Positions 50,285-61,816 of a stretch of DNA of 64,000 bases are shown here, in pieces. The notes under the pieces are model-generated. The model had not been told where the DNA came from. It did no database searches and worked only from the letters and a program-made list of their open reading frames with translations. The DNA is from Collybia mongolica (taxonomy: Eukaryota; Basidiomycota; Agaricomycetes; Agaricales; Clitocybaceae). Each line of letters opens with the position of its first letter. Position 1 is the first letter of the stretch. The position numbers were made by a program, and so were the translations under genes. The DNA lies in NCBI GenBank assembly GCA_013420905.1, contig JAAXNY010000001.1:3472001-3536000 (forward strand), written 5' to 3'.

Positions 50285-51282
50285 TTTCCCGATGAGATAC
50301 TTAAGCGGTAGATGGGGCTAAATTGGAAACATGAATGAACCCAATTAGCCTCGCTCCGAGAGCTGATCTGACATTTTTCGAGTTGAATCGAGCTGTTGGA
50401 TCGTAGATTTGCTTGAATGGCCGATTCTCTAAAAATTGTGGACTCGGTAAGAGGGTGCAGTTCAGGGTTGGAATTTTATTGATCCGCTATTTCTTCACGT
50501 GAGTCGTACATTGGCAGTGGGCGACTTATACGTGTAATGATTTTCTTTACACCAATTCCCCAGTGAGTGTCTGGATTATTGTTCTGTGTAGTAAGCGTCT
50601 CTCCCTGGTCCCCTAGCCAACTGGGAAAAGTACCATGGGCGGTGTGAATTGTACTCCGAGTCCGTCTTGATTAAGCAGTTGCTCAGTGGACGCCTCGTGT
50701 CTCGCAAGCAAACGCTCCGGCGACCGACTTCTTTCTCTCTGGTATATCCTGTTTAGGCTTCACCAATCTTGGTTACTGATAACGCGAACGACCGATGAGT
50801 CCTCTGAACGCCATGGAACATGGACTACGCGGAGGCCTCGGACACGGGCGCCTGACGACAATAGACCGCCAAAAGTATCAGGAGGGCTTCATCAGCGTTC
50901 CCCACGCGAGTGGGATGTCTCTGAAATAGAATATATGTCACATTAAACACACTAACGCGTATGCAGAGACGCCACAGGCCAGGTGTTGGTGCTCTGTGCT
51001 TGTCTGCCTGTGCCTCGGAGCAGGCGGAATGGTGCAGTTCTGATGCAGGATCTGGAGAAGATTCGGCCATCTGGTCCCAAGGAAGTTCCGAAGCATGAGA
51101 TCAGATTCTCCTTGTCCCCCACGGCATAGATCCAGATTAAAATATCATATCAAGACACGTCATAACCCACATGAAAAGGTTGGCCCGTCATGCTTGTCAC
51201 TCTTTCAAGGCTTACGACTGCAATAATGATATATAACGTACAGGGGTGACTTCGTTGGCCCCACAGATCTTTTACATACTGG
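50285..51282. other. Intergenic stretch without a supported gene
   Basis: It contains the promoter side of the F-box gene and the 3' side of the secreted nuclease gene. Short frames only. Confidence 0.35.
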
Positions 51283-52348
51283 TTAACATGCAGCGAGATA
51301 GTTTGTAAGGGCCGCCTTCTCAGCTGAATCTACTGATAAGTTATAAAAGTACTTGACTTGAACATAGGCCCGAATATAGGTGCAGCGGTAGCTAGCCAAA
51401 GGGGGGACCCATGTTGTGGGATCTTTCGTGTGTATGACATCAGTAAGTGTGATACCAAGACTTGATGCAAGAGTACCTTGATCGCCTGAGGGGTTTACAT
51501 CATTCAAAATGAGCATCAGACGTCAAGAAGGATGAAATACTGAACCTTTAGATTGATTGAGGCTACATCGTATAAACGTTAGTACGACAGCCGTGACAGT
51601 AGATCTACGACTTCACTTGTCGGTAACTGCAACCAACTGGGGGCGGGTAAGATCGTTTGCAAAGGCCTCTCGCTGAGCATCGGTCCAAAGGCGTGCTCCC
51701 GATACCCAAGCCTGATCACCGTGTGGTTACTATAGTGTTTCCTTATGTGTTTCCCTGCGCTTACCTCCTTGAGGGGTACAAGATGATCCTAAATACGGTA
51801 ACGACAGAAATAGTCAGACTCCAAAGACCGGACATGATGATTACCAACTCACGATATCGAGGTCGCTAGCCAAGGTTGTCACAACGCCGTCATATGGAGA
51901 GACCCACCTTCCTGAAGTTGCTGCGCAATCGGAACTAGTGACCACACTGGTACCATCCCTCTTCAAGACAGCTTCAGCCCAGGTTGAGTACATATTTCAT
52001 CGAGGACCAAGAGCTTCTGAGCTTACTTTCCCTCGTGTCACATGTGCCAGAAACTGAGTCAATGTCATTAATGAGCGCGAACAGAAGGAACAGAGGGAAA
52101 ATACAGACCGATATGCCAGTGCTTGAAAAGAGTTCGATCATAGGCGGGGATGTTAGACTCTGCTGCGACAGTCACTAGCAAAGCACGGCGTCAAGCACAG
52201 ATGCAATCTACAGCCTTCGGTTGGACATACGTGCAGCCAAATACGTGCGCGCGGTGGCAGCGGTTACGGGAGTGGGCAGCGCGCGAGGAGTCGGGGATGC
52301 TAGTGCTGAAGCAACGACGCTGAGAAGGACGGCAGCAGAAAATTTCAT
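51283..52348 (-). CDS. Secreted HNH-family (DUF1524-like) nuclease
   Basis: Eight exons: 52348-52231, 52174-52109, 52053-52027, 51971-51853, 51788-51765, 51711-51617, 51562-51546 and 51485-51283, giving 222 residues in one open frame. It starts with a clear signal peptide (MKFSAAVLLSVVASALASPTP, cleavage likely after ALA). The mature part has DIDHLVPLKEAWVSGA, the first half of an HNH-type site (D-H-L-V-P-L), then LWTDAQREAFANDL, QLVAVTDNLNQSKGDQ (second half with Asn/Lys-Gly-Asp) and a C-terminal VPPLASYRCTYIRAYVQVKY. This matches extracellular nucleases common in actinobacteria and fungi. Three tiny exons (27, 24 and 17 nt) are needed to keep frame. Role inferred: nucleic-acid breakdown outside the cell. 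A horizontal bacterial origin is possible for the family but is not shown here. Confidence 0.85.
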
Positions 52349-53025
52349 CTTGAAGGCAGATTGAAAGGGGTGATCACTTCAGCAGGAACTTGCAAGATGC
52401 TGTCGGTTTATAACATGGCGGGTGTTTGGCGGTAGACAGCTCTTGGTCCATAATGAATACTAGGTTCGTATGGTTTCGAATGCCACATGCGTCGCCTCTC
52501 TGAGTAACATTTGTCCGAAGAACGGGGTAGCGTGTGTGTCTGGGGCTGGACGACTGCTGAACGTTGAATAATTGAATGATACCATGTGTTGCAACGAAGT
52601 CCCAATATGAATTGGCCAGCTGTTGTAGGTCATGTGTAACATGATGAACGTGAGCGCCTTGGATGCTTGAATTACGCGATTGTTCTGTTAAGTTTCCCGA
52701 GTTCCGGTTCAAACAAGTGGGGATCAACGACATCATATGGCAACAGGGAACCGCCAGCTTCGTTTTTCGGAAAATACCGTTGTTTATCCATTGCTGATGC
52801 TAATGCCGAGGTATATTTATTCTCATATCCATCATTATCTAATATTCTATAATAATTAATTGCGGTATTTGGCAGAATTTGGTCGAAGGTGCTGGAACAG
52901 GAGTGCGCGCCGCACATCTCGCCGCCAAAGATAAACAGGTTCTGAACATGTTCAGTCTTCGTCGTTCACTTGGTACATGCCCCGTAATAACCAGCACAAA
53001 CCACTTCGTAAGTTTGATATCATAA
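52349..53025. other. Divergent intergenic region
   Basis: About 680 bp between the nuclease ATG and the start of the chimeric kinase gene. It should contain both promoters. No other gene recognised. Confidence 0.4.
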
Positions 53026-53985
53026 ATGAAGTTAGAACTCCCCTCAACATTTCCAGCTCCTGATGATGACCTTTATCCGGTTGTTCACTATTACTGGCAG
53101 CTAGGGCTCAACGATAAACAAATTGTTGAGCATGCTCGGGACTATTTTGATCAAGACTTACATGGGATTAGGTGAGTCGAAGCATGATTTATGTTATTCA
53201 GTATTTTTTATTGGTGATTAGTATATGTTCAGTTGAACGGCGTCGTCGTCAATGGAATTTGCTTGGTACTCGCCAACAGAAACATACATTCACAACGATT
53301 GCGCCGTTTGTACAGGAAATTAAAGAACGTTTCCCAAACATGGGAGCTCGACAACTGGTGTCAACCCTGCGAAATGACTATGAGTTGAAAGTCTCTGAGT
53401 AAGTGTGGTAGTTCATTCAAGAATACTCCATTTCTCACAATCAAATGGCAGAAAAATTATCCTTCAATACCTTAACCTCACGGGACCACAAGCTGTTCAA
53501 CGCCGAAAATACCAACGTTTCCGTCGAAGGCGTTTTTCGCAAGTACCTCGAAAGTTCACAAATACTGCCGACAATGAACGCGCCGAATTCCTCTCGTTTG
53601 CACAGCATGTTCAATATCTACAAACCAACAGGCGTGCATACGTTGCAGACTTCCAAGGTATGGGCCTCATAATCCATTTGGTCAAAACGGACTGAGCTCG
53701 AGCCGTTTTTAGGTGGTGCAACTCTTCTCACAGATCCTCAGATCCTTACAAACGGGTGAGTACTGCATTTAAACAAGGCGAATGTTCTCAAACGACAAAA
53801 AATATAACATTTTTAGAAAGCTCGGCCTTATCTTTGCAGAGGGAAACATTCCAAGTACATTCGGAAAGTTTGAATCTAACCATGTTTGCAATAAGTATTG
53901 CATATTTTTTAACCTGCCAACGGACTACACCAATTGGGATTCAGAGCCAGAAGATTTCCCTTTCGATAGCAACGATACGGACTAA
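53026..53985 (+). CDS. Chimera: transposon-integrase-type N-terminus plus alpha-kinase C-lobe
   Basis: Five exons, 53026-53171, 53222-53398, 53452-53657, 53713-53755 and 53817-53985, join in one frame with good GT-AG sites and give 246 residues. Residues 1-130 (VVHYYWQLGLNDKQIVEHA, SVERRRRQWNLLGTRQQKH, RFPNMGARQLVSTLR, LNLTGPQAVQRRKYQRFRRR) match the helix-turn-helix region that precedes the DDE core in fungal 'integrase core' transposon proteins; the core itself is absent. From about residue 140 the sequence switches to the C-lobe of an alpha-type protein kinase: FLSFAQHVQYLQ, YVADFQGGATLLTDPQILTN and, at the end, HVCNKYCIFFNLP, the zinc-site motif H-x-C-N-x-x-C. The ATP-binding N-lobe is missing, so ordinary kinase activity is unlikely. 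Fusion gene, captured fragment or pseudogene are all possible. Confidence 0.7.
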
Positions 53986-55041
53986 AGATTAAAGTAGTTG
54001 GTATTTGGGTCGGGCCTTGCATGTTAGAAAAACCGAATTTCCCTATCTTTTTGCTTTTCGTCATTCGTTGAAAACTATATTCTAATCTATCTCATACATT
54101 TTAATACAGTCAAATAGTTTTTAACACTATAGTAACCTGTCGGCTTGCGCACCGATGCCCTGTGTACCTGGAATTACTTCTGTTGATGGATTCCCCATCT
54201 TTGGTTTTGGCTACCACAGCTCCTGGATTTGCTATCGTCGTAAGACCACAACTATCCAGCCATCGCAATCTCGAGCACTTACCTCGACTTCCTTCTCCCC
54301 CACATCTACCAGAAGCCTGCTCGAGAGGATCCTGCTTCCTTGCTCCTGCACCCAGCGCTATCGTTTGCTGACCAGGAAACTTGTGTGATTTCTTCATGCA
54401 GGAGCCACCTGCATTATTCCCCGAAAGTGTCGTTTGGTCCATGGTAAGAGTTTGATTGCGCGCGAGGTTGGCCGTTTACATGCATTGAATAGATCTGACA
54501 TTGTGGTGACTCGGACCTGATGTTACCAATCGAAAGCTGACTAATAATGGCTGCTCTTGCAATTTTTGATTAAAAATATATATTATATAATATTTCTGTT
54601 CGGCATCAACATCGGCATTGGCCAAACAATGATGGATAATTGACAACCGAAGCTGGCGGTTCCCTGTTGCCATAACATCACGCCCTCATACATCGAATCT
54701 ACACGTTTGTGCAAACAGTCTGGATAGGCCACATATTGCCACGAGCTCAATATCTCGAGATATCTCGGATCGAAAGTCTGTATGTGCATGTCCCATCTGG
54801 AGCTCTAAGTGAGAAAAACATGTCAAGCGTCTTTATTGCTCCACGTCCCATGATAAGATGACAAACATGCGATCGTGGTCACTCTCAGTAAAAAGGCCGG
54901 TCGGCTGTTGGTCTGGGTAGTCGGTCTTTAGAATATTAGTCAGTTGTGAGTCAGTTGCCAAGGGTAAATTATATTTTTGTACTTGACTGTCCCTAAGTCA
55001 TGACATCACAATCAATACATGCTACTGGGAAGCTGCAACTC
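53986..55041. other. Spacer with a possible spliced coding fragment
   Basis: Mostly AT-rich with no gene I can name. Near 54.13-54.43 kb the plus strand reads CPVYLELLLLMDSPSLVLA and, after intron-like gaps, KPAREDPASLLLHPALSFAD and EPPALFPESVVWSM. These segments look coding but could not be joined cleanly or identified. Confidence 0.25.
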
Positions 55042-55475
55042 TCAAACTATTCCATCATCTAACCCATCTTCATCTCTCCCACACTCCTCTGATGTTAATA
55101 GATCCAAAGCTGGATGCTTCTGTAGGATGTAGATATGGGATGTCTCATCCCAAATACCAACAATGTCAACAATATCAGCTGTCTGCATGCATCAGCAAAA
55201 TGAACTGATCTTGACCTAGCAAGTAATTGGTTGATCAAGCATACCTTGTAGGGGATGATGTGATCTAGGAGATACCTGTACAGGTAGATAATGAGCATGT
55301 AGAACATGAGAGGTAGTTCAGAATCAATACACAACTTGCAAGGTGTCAAATAGAACAATCTCATACCTATCCAGACCTTGCCTACCTTGCTTGTTGTGAT
55401 CATTATACTGTCATACCTTGCATTACCCAGCTTGTACCTAGCTGGGTATGTAAGAACCTTGATATACCCTTGCAT
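55042..55475 (-). CDS. C-terminal exons of a transposase-like gene, probably a fragment
   Basis: The exon 55182-55042 reads TADIVDIVGIWDETSHIYIL then QKHPALDLLTSEECG and ends with an acidic tail and TGA. It joins in frame across an intron (55183-55244) to YRYLLDHIIPYK. The final-exon style (G-I-W, Y-I-L-x-K-H-P-A-L) is what I expect at the end of large CACTA-like fungal transposases. It lies on the same strand as the partial transposase at 62.4-64 kb, which lacks such an end, so the two may be halves of one gene. The upstream limit is uncertain because subterminal repeats of the neighbouring element overlap it. Confidence 0.4.
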
Positions 55476-55520
55476 TACCTAGCCCATACCTAGCTGGGCA
55501 TGTAAGGACCTTGATATACC
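55416..55520. repeat. Two-unit 52/53-bp tandem subterminal repeat with hairpins
   Basis: Unit 1 (55416-55468) and unit 2 (55469-55520) share the frame ccttgcattacc ... cctagctggg ... gatatacc. Unit 1 contains cccagct-tgtacct-agctggg, a perfect 7-bp hairpin. The word accttgcattacccagc at 55415-55431 recurs inverted (15 of 17 matches) at 62304-62320, on the far side of the Plavaka gene pair. Confidence 0.75.
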
Positions 55521-55652
55521 TTGAATGACCTTGGGTCAGTTTGGTTGGATCAGATTGGGTTCATGTGTTTGCAACTCATTGATTTCACAAAGCCTTTGCA
55601 TAGCTTATATTACTGATTCAATACACACTTGCAATTATCATATGCAAGCCAA

Positions 55653-58600
55653 TCAATAAGAATCATCATCACTGGAATCTGAGTCCCTATCATACCAATT
55701 GGATTCATCTCCTGACTCTTCACTCTCATCTGAATCCTCTGGTCCACTTCCATTACCATCATCTCTATCTTGAACCTGCTCATCAACATCTTCTTCATCC
55801 AAATCAAGATTGGTAGTCACAGTGGGTTTGGGGCCAAATGCCTGCCTCATGTCATCACAGAATGGAGCCAGGGCTTCCCGAAAATTTGGTGAGTGGCCTA
55901 TTCCATTTCCTGAGAAGCGCATGATCATGTCACAGTCAACAAATCTGCAAGAAGATCAGTACAATTCATAAACCAAATATCATCACTACTTACATGGACA
56001 CACTATAGTGGTGGTAGTCCTTTCCTTCCTCTGTAGACTGGCGTGCCATCAATGTGCTTAGAAGAAATTTGTTGGTCTGTCCAAGAGACCAGACAGGAAT
56101 CAGGTGAACAGCTCGAATCACATTCTCTGGCTCAAGAAATCCAAATGCATCTTCATTACTGGAGTCAAGGTACTGAAGTCGATGGAGTCACTTTGCTTGG
56201 AAACCTGATCTGTAAGAATTATCCAGTTTGTACCATCGAATCCAGAGAACGTGTATTGTTTTCCAAGAAAAAGAGGTTGAGCGGGATCCTCTGAGCTGTG
56301 CAACAACATGAAAAATGCCAATGACTCGACCATACATATATGGATGACCATCACCATCCGATGAGAGTGTCATGATGTCAGAACATGTTTGAGGATTGAT
56401 AGAATCAGTGTTTCGGCAACAGTCATAGGTGGTATTATGGATTCGCATATGCTTGTGGAAGTAGATCTTGTTTGCTGAAATGTTGAGATTAAAACGATCC
56501 TCTTCATTGAAGTTTTCATCTTGAGAGCCAAGAAATCGGCGAAGAAGGTGGTCTTTGAGCTTTGGAAGGAAATCCTGCTAACAGTTAGTATAGAGATAGA
56601 GAGTAGTAACCAAAACTGCTTACATGAACAGCAGGATCACTTGCATTGTCGTGAAGCCAGACTGGTATTTCCACCCAATTTCGTGTGCCCTTTCCCATTG
56701 CGTATTTCAAAGTTGGATCCGAAAACTGTAGTTCATCAACATAGTCAGATCGATGGTGTGGTTTTGCAAAATTCTTGACTTCTGAAGAACGGAGAAGTTT
56801 CTGTAGGTTTTCGTGGCGTTGAATGTGGGTACCAATCTGCTGTGCATGCTCATTCTTATTCGTATGGTTATAGAGCTGTTTTGGGAAATGATGATTCCGT
56901 TCACCCTACTTCAGAGTGAGCATGAAGCAAAGTATGGAAATTATACACTCATACCAGGAGTGTACTGTACAAGTCCGTCGTCCCATATGTTTCGACCATC
57001 TCTTCATAGTGACCAATGCTATGACTTTTGATTGTGGAAAGATTGAACTCTTTTTTAACCGTCCTGATCCTTCAAGTGGTCTTGTGGTGATACTTCAATG
57101 CAGCCAACTTCTTTGCATGTCAACCTTGACTGCGGACACGGTGTGCAGCCTCATGTGGTGTCTCCTTCGTCTCGTACGCTGAGCAGACTTTGCTCTTAAA
57201 ACGGCAGAGGAGCTGTCCAAGAGAGTAAGTCATTCTACCCCAATCAGCCTTTGAAGACGTGGCATGTAGCCGTAATTTAGCATATGCATGCCAGCTCACA
57301 AATGTAAAGAGCAAGTCTTGAACTATGACATCATGCTTGGGCTCAAATAGACCTCCAAAGCAAGCTGCGGCGCACTGAAAAGGGCATAAACCTGAAGTAA
57401 GAACCAAAAAGAGGATCTTACCTGGAGAAGATCCTCAAAATCACGCGCTGCCAACTTCTTCATGGATGCTGCATCATTTCAGAACTTACGGATGGTACCT
57501 TGTCCAAATGTAGATACTTGACGGTACCTGGGATGTGAATGTCAGACTGCAATAGACAAGTAGACTAAAAACGAGACAAGTTACCTGTGATTGAGCTCTT
57601 GAATAAAGTTATCACCAACCACATAACCAATTCGAGTGAGGTGGGTGAAAAGGCCCTTCCAGACACCAAGTTCAATCTCATGGAGAACATCCACTACAAA
57701 ATGTCGATGATAGTTTACTCCAAACTCCCGGAATGTGCTCGAGAATGCATTCTAAAAAATTTTGGAGAAGGGAACAGCTAAATGAATCAGACATACCCTC
57801 GTTGGTGTCAGGCTGGCCCCCTCCAAGGAATCCCAGACCGCAGTTGAATTCACTGCTTCACCATCCTCGAACATGAGAGCTTGCACAGTTTCAACACGTT
57901 CAGACCATGAATCATCATCAAGCCGAATATTTGTTCGACGCCGCTGCATATCTCGTATTGTGCCAAGTTGAGGAACTTCACCCTTGGTGACAAGACAGAT
58001 AGGGCATGGACATATTGCCTGGTCCTTGATACATACAAGGAGAACACTACATTACGTGAGTTAATTTCCAAAGTTCTACAAAGGGAAAAGCCTTTACCGT
58101 TCAGGATAATCTGCTGAATATGCAAAAAACCAGGGGAAGACAAGGCGACGTATACCATCAGCACACAGGATGATGATGCCATGAACATAAGCATGCAGGA
58201 AGTCAGCACAGCTCAGAAGAAGGGCCCAAATCGCCTGCATGAGTTCACGTTTGAGGTGTGTGACCATCTCTGCGATTGGAGGTTCACCAAAGAAAGCTGT
58301 GTAATCCTGAAGAACTGAGTCGGGCAGCTAATATAAAACACAGTCAGGCTTCAGTTGCATCTGAAACCCATAGGAAGGGGACCTACATGAGGCAGGTATG
58401 CCAGATGATATGCCGTAAAACCAGTTACCTTACCGTGGATGTATTTTGAGAGATTGCCAATGAACTGAAAGACAGACCACAGTGATGCCGTCCCAAACTG
58501 AGCTAGGTTTGCTGAATCCGAATACCAAAGGAGTGGTGCAACGACTGTCTCCAAGTTCTCCGGATTCCCATCTGGTGGAAGAGATGCCCTGACTTTGTCT

Positions 58601-59997
58601 TCCATCTTGGAAAACTCATTTGATGTGTATGCCTCACCATGCACACATTCGGCATCCTCATCTCGCGATGGTTTCCAAAATAGCTTGAAGCCCTTCAGAT
58701 GAAAATTGTAAAAGGATTCCCCTTGGAATGCTGAAATGATCCCTCCAATTATGCTCTGATGCCAAACATTACTGACGAAAGCTTTTGGTGCGTGGGCTTC
58801 CAACGGAAAGGTAGAGTCATGATGTGGAAGGCTAATTTCGACAGTAGAGTTCTTCCATCCTTCGGAAGGAAGGAAGAACTCGTCAGGAGAAGGGGCTTTA
58901 GCAGTGGACTCTGAGGTCTGCTCGGAATCCGATACAGATAAATTTTCGAGCGCATTGAGTACCTCGTCAACCTTGAAATCCTTCATCTCCTTGTGATTGA
59001 ATTTGGGATGATTGTACACATTGTCGACCCAAGACTGCCATGCCACCTTTGAGAAAGTCCCCATCGCATGCTTGTAGAACCAATCCACCTGTAATAAAGC
59101 TGTATCGGTCAAAACCCCTTTTGGATCAACGAATTGGGGGTGATTCAGACTTGGCGGCACTGGTGCCTTGGCCTCGGCAGTTGGTACACGGTACGGAAGC
59201 GTTGCGTTATCTAGATCCTGCTCTCAACCATCTTGGACATTGGAGAAGGTGTTGGAGTCGCAGCCAAAGTCAACAGCTAGCAACTCGTCAGATTGACGTG
59301 AAGGTTTTTCTTTGTACTGCTGATAGAGTCCGAATACATCTGGCTGCGTCTCATAGATCATCCGATTAAGAGCTGGATTTGGCAAAGGCGTCCGAGGGTC
59401 AGGCTGGGGCTGAGGATCAGGTTGTTGATCTGGTTCAGGCTGAACTGGCTCAGGTGACGGAGCGTGTGGGACCAGCTGAGAGACCGCAGCAGATTGTGAC
59501 GAAATCACATAGTCATCAAGGCGGTGTGGTAGCCGACGACAACGTGGTTCAGTAATAATCGGTGGATCGAGGTCGATTCGACGCGAAAGATCTGGCAAGG
59601 GCAGATCCTCCTCAATCGGCGCTTCCGGTACATCCAGCAGCTCATCCATTTGAAAGTCATTCTAGATCGGTGTAAGCAACGCTCATGTTCAGTAGGGAAA
59701 TAATTACCTGTGCTGGATCTACATCCATGGGTTCAGGATCATGATTGATCGATGAAGAAGCAACTTGAGTCTACAAATAAATGTTATGAGAGAAAGAGGC
59801 GGCTAAAAGTGTAAATACCTGGGTCTGATGGATATTATCAGCTTTTGCGCCACCCAAACGTCCTTGCCGCCGAGCTGGAGGGTTCTCGATGCGTCTCAGA
59901 TTGGATCTCGGTCGTGCTGGGCACTTTTTCTGATGAGCTGAAAGTGCTCGATCGGTGTCTCCAGGGAAACTCGCTCTACATTGCCGACAATAACCCA
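55653..59997 (-). pseudogene. Plavaka-type transposase, interrupted by in-frame TGA codons
   Basis: Basidiomycete DNA transposase. The N-terminus has a zinc finger (MGYCRQCRASFPGDTDRALSAHQ... then KKC), a Pro/Gln-rich linker, then the conserved core: VAPLLWYSDSANLAQFG, FQFIGNLSKYIHGK, AYHLAYLPH, HLKRELMQAIW, DGIRRLVFPWFFAYSADYPER, CPCPICLVTKGEVPQLG, LTPTRNAFSSTF, FVVDVLHEIELGVWKGLFTH, LNHRYRQVSTFGQGTIRKF and KKLAARDFEDLLQ. The C-terminal part (MYGRVIGIFHV, FVDCDMIMRF-like region) ends in an Asp/Glu/Ser-rich tail. About a dozen introns splice in frame. Two in-frame TGA codons remain: 59224-59226 in the linker (possibly removable by a weak intron) and 57479-57481, right after GTIRKF where relatives have Ser. 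The second sits in the best conserved block and probably inactivates the protein. Confidence 0.75.
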
Positions 59998-60200
59998 TTA
60001 TAATGCCTAAAATAAAAAGCACAACAATTTAGTTGGACTTGAATAGGTGCTTGAAGTTCATTGCATGGTTGTGGACTTATAGAATGTACAACAATTGTTT
60101 GTGTTAAACAACGCGTGCCAATCACGTGGGTGACGTAGTGACACGTCTTCACATTTCTTGTTTCTTGCTGCCTTCCGTTTCCTTCTTTCCTCCATCTGCA
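59998..60200. promoter_or_regulatory. Divergent promoter of the transposon gene pair
   Basis: 203 bp between the start codons of the transposase (minus) and the DUF6698-like gene (plus). The two must be transcribed from this segment in opposite directions. Confidence 0.5.
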
Positions 60201-61816
60201 ATGCCCCGACCTCAAGCCCAACAACAACCGCAACAGCCTCAACAGCCCCAACAGCCCCAGCTGCCAGCACAAGGACAACAACAAGAAGGCAATCCCGGTT
60301 CACCCCAAACCCGTGCCAAGCACCGATTTGCTCAATTTCAAGGCAAAATCAGGAGTCGCACACACCCAAAGAAGAAGCAGAAGAAAAAGAGCCTCTCACG
60401 GTAAGCATATTTATACTTGCTGGTGGCTGATTGCGGCATTCTTGCAGGTCGTTACTCGAATCTTGTGAATCATATGCTCAGTGGATGCCACGTAACATTG
60501 GAATGTTTCTGAATATGCAATACATGTTCGACGTTGGCCTTGTCACAGAGGGTATTTTTGAGGAGGTGGAGCATCAGTCGGATGAAGAGGAGGAGGAGGC
60601 CAAAGAGACTCGGTGCGTTCTGCAAAATTCATTTTGTCTTTGCTGATTTGGATTTTCCAGCTCTGAACATGAACGCTCGAAAGCGTTTCATGTGAAGGCG
60701 TTTACAACCCTCCTTGCTGCGATTTCCGAACTTCGCGATGCCCTTATCGCCATGACTGACGAAGAACTCAACACCTTGATCTCCGTCGTGCGCCATTCTT
60801 TTCCTATCATATTTGCTTCACAACATCCGTCATGTAGATGCATAAAGCCTATCTTCAAGCACAAGGCGACAACCGCAGCAAGATGAGCAAGGCCATCATG
60901 AAGCTAATTGTCGACAATCCCACCTTTGAGCCGCATATAGCCCTCTCCAAGAGCAACCGCGGCTTCAAGAGCCTTGAAACCGCTCGACTGCTTGTGCCGA
61001 TCTCTCACCTTGGCGAATTAGAAACGCGTGGGATGGCATAAGCTTTTTTTTTTTTTGGCGCATATATTTACTCAAACGCCCTTAGGTTCATAAACGAACT
61101 CCAGGCTGGAAATCCACCCGCTACTGCTCAGCAGTGGCCCGCATATCTCTTCGGCCCTGGACACATATACAATCCTGAAGACCCAGATGCTGGCGTTTGT
61201 CGATCACCAGCATTGATACGCGTATGTTTTCATCTTTGACTGTACGCTACTGATCCTTCTCTCCAGGGTTGGAAGCATCTCTTTCAGGGAAACGGAATCA
61301 ACGATCCCAACAGATGTGAATCCAACAAGACAAACATAGCAGGTATCAACGAGTTGACGGAAGTGACGGGCGAGAGTATTGCATACAGTATGCTGCCGTT
61401 CAGGTATGTGTAACATTTCTCTCACTTTTAATTCTACTGACTATCCTCATTGAGTTTCGGTTTGCCCTTTCTGACAAGGGCGTGTGGTCACCGAATGATG
61501 CTCTCTTTCACCATCTGACATTCTACCACGCCATCCTCGAGCTATTCAGTGAACCTGAAGATCCATTTGTTATCGAGACCCTCAAGTTTTGGAACGAGTA
61601 CGTTGTTTTACAGATCCGTTTCATGTGCTGATGCTGTCCAGCACGATTTCGTTGATTTCCAATACTGCGCCTGCTGCTGGACCCGCCGCCCTTCAACCCG
61701 TTGAGGCTGGAAGCAATCGAGAGCGCTCTCGTGCCGCTCGCAAACACCGACTTGCCGCTCTTGCTGCCACTGCTCAACAGCAACTGGACACGCCTCCGCA
61801 ATCTTCCGATGATTGA
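60201..61816 (+). CDS. DUF6698-like transposon-associated protein
   Basis: It starts MPRPQAQQQPQQPQQPQQPQ, a Gln/Pro-rich tail, then a basic stretch (HPKKKQKKKSLSR). Six or seven introns follow. The core reads PRNIGMFLNMQYMFDVGL, FTTLLAAISELRDALIAMTD, SKSNRGFKSLETARLLVPIS, NELQAGNPPATAQQWPAYLF, GWKHLFQGNGIND, VTGESIAYSMLPF, RFALSDKGVWSPNDALFHH and LTFYHAILELF, the usual order of DUF6698 proteins in mushrooms. The C-terminus is a basic helix (RERSRAARKHRLAALAATAQ). Function unknown; its place beside a transposase suggests a role in mobility or DNA binding. The donor of the intron at about 61.03 kb is not clean (acgcgtggg, as if one G were lost), so this copy may also be damaged. Confidence 0.65.

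Noticed and set aside
57472..57492. 21-nt intron covering the in-frame TGA of the Plavaka transposase
   Set aside because: It has GT-AG ends but is far shorter than any other intron in the window and would delete conserved residues.
61047..61061. Run of T that could be a retroelement tail
   Set aside because: It lies in an intron of the DUF6698-like gene, with no element or target duplication next to it.
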